Origin: Acidimicrobiaceae bacterium
GTDB lineage: Bacteria > Actinomycetota > Acidimicrobiia > Acidimicrobiales > RAAP-2
Length of the DNA stretch: 6,701 nucleotides
Assembly (NCBI GenBank): GCA_003151555.1
Contig: PLXU01000195.1
Location: forward strand, 1,970-8,670
Direction of reading: 5' to 3'
Part shown: positions 6,431 to 6,701 of the stretch, in pieces
How positions within the stretch are numbered: position 1 is the first letter of the stretch
Layout of the letters: the number at the start of each line of letters is the position of its first letter
Program-made: the position numbers and the translations under genes
Notes under the pieces: generated by a model
Databases searched by the model: none
What the model was told of the DNA's origin: nothing
What the model saw: the letters and a program-made list of their open reading frames with translations, nothing else

Positions 6431-6592
6431 CTAACGCGGCCCGGCGCCGACACCCGGACCGCTGAGACGCAACCGGCCCGCCGACCGGGTCACCCGGCAG
6501 CCTCCGCCGAGCTCGCAGGCCACCGCCTCGCCGATCCCCTTGCCGGCGCCGGTTACCACCCCGGCCCGGCCAGTCAGATCGAACTCGATCAT
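6431..6592 (-). pseudogene. Truncated short-chain dehydrogenase/reductase (N-terminal fragment)
   Basis: The 53-codon frame begins MIEFDLTGRAGVVTGAGKG, a classic SDR N-terminus whose TGAxxGIG cofactor motif is at residues 14-21 (TGAGKGIG). Family-like sequence continues to about residue 35, then becomes Arg/Gly/Pro-rich and ends at a TAG only 13 bases before the hpt ATG. A working SDR is about 250 residues and needs the downstream Tyr-x3-Lys site, which is absent, so this is not functional as it stands. It has a good ribosome site and follows an aldehyde dehydrogenase end, so it was once the next gene of another operon. Arginine codons are CGG (four) and CGT (two), with no CGC. A genomic rearrangement or an assembly join near 6430-6500 would both explain it. 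Confidence 0.8.
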
Positions 6593-6597
6593 ACGTC

Positions 6598-6602
6598 CCT
6601 CC
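6598..6602 (-). promoter_or_regulatory. Ribosome binding site of the truncated SDR gene
   Basis: GGAGG within a purine-rich run lies five bases before the ATG at 6592. It shows that the SDR start is real even though the gene is truncated. Confidence 0.6.
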
Positions 6603-6620
6603 CCTTTCCTTGCCCTGAGA

Positions 6621-6701
6621 TCAGGCTCCCGCGAAGATCACGGCCTTGAGCTCACAGAACTCCTCGATACCGACATCGCCGATCTCGCGCCCGATGCCGC
6701 T
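6621..6701 (-). CDS. Aldehyde dehydrogenase, C-terminal end (runs off right edge)
   Basis: Only the last 26 codons and the TGA are inside the window. The reading SGIGREIGDVGIEEFCELKAV matches the conserved C-terminal block of NAD(P)-dependent aldehyde dehydrogenases (SGxGRE...GxEE...K), which helps form the oligomerisation strand. The catalytic Cys and Glu lie outside, so substrate cannot be guessed. The gene ends 28 bases before the SDR start. An aldehyde dehydrogenase followed by an SDR is a common catabolic pairing and is unrelated to the folate-CoA block next to it. Confidence 0.75.
   Translation of the reverse strand, partial: SGIGREIGDVGIEEFCELKAVIFAGA

Noticed and set aside
6428..6433. 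TAGGGT (TAnnnT pattern) ten bases before the hpt ATG as a possible -10 box of a near-leaderless promoter.
   Set aside because: No matching -35 hexamer is visible, and short matches like this are expected by chance. A transcription start map would decide it.
6614..6625. CCTGA-GA-TCAGG inverted repeat at the aldehyde dehydrogenase stop.
   Set aside because: Five-base arms with a two-base loop and no T run do not make a terminator; it may be chance or a weak binding site.

Overview
The window is a GC-rich bacterial segment in which every recognisable gene lies on the minus strand, so transcription runs from high to low coordinates. It reads as an actinobacterial housekeeping locus. The order hpt-folE-folP-(unknown)-folB-folK-DUF2520 gene-panC-coaX-lysS closely matches, from memory, the Mycobacterium tuberculosis order running from ftsH/folE to coaX/lysS. 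Here ftsH, the small membrane-protein genes and panD are missing, and hpt is joined directly to folE. A deep-branching actinobacterial class such as Acidimicrobiia is my guess; the sequence alone does not prove it.

Layout in transcription order. (1) The right edge (6701-6431) holds the last 26 codons of an aldehyde dehydrogenase, then the first part of a short-chain dehydrogenase (SDR) that loses its family pattern after about 35 codons and stops at 53. This looks like part of another pathway cut off by a rearrangement or an assembly join. (2) hpt (purine salvage) and folE, folP, folB, folK (folate) follow. Between folP and folB sits a 166-codon gene whose product resembles atypical dual-specificity phosphatases but has Ser where the catalytic Cys should be. 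(3) After a 45-base gap come a DUF2520 Rossmann protein, panC and coaX (pantothenate and the first step of CoA synthesis). (4) lysS (lysyl-tRNA synthetase) runs off the left edge.

From hpt to lysS the genes abut or overlap (TAG/ATG, a 10-base overlap, GTGA, ATGA, TAGTG, TGATG) or are 1 to 45 bases apart, so they are very probably one translationally coupled operon. Hpt returns purine bases to the nucleotide pool that supplies GTP; FolE uses GTP to start pterin synthesis; FolB, FolK and FolP build dihydropteroate. PanC and CoaX make and phosphorylate pantothenate. The two pathways are linked in general metabolism because the ketopantoate step (PanB) consumes 5,10-methylene-tetrahydrofolate. 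Not present in the window are folC, a recognisable dihydroneopterin triphosphate hydrolase, panB and panD.

No rRNA, tRNA, CRISPR array, insertion sequence or convincing terminator was seen. There is no stretch over 300 bases without a gene.
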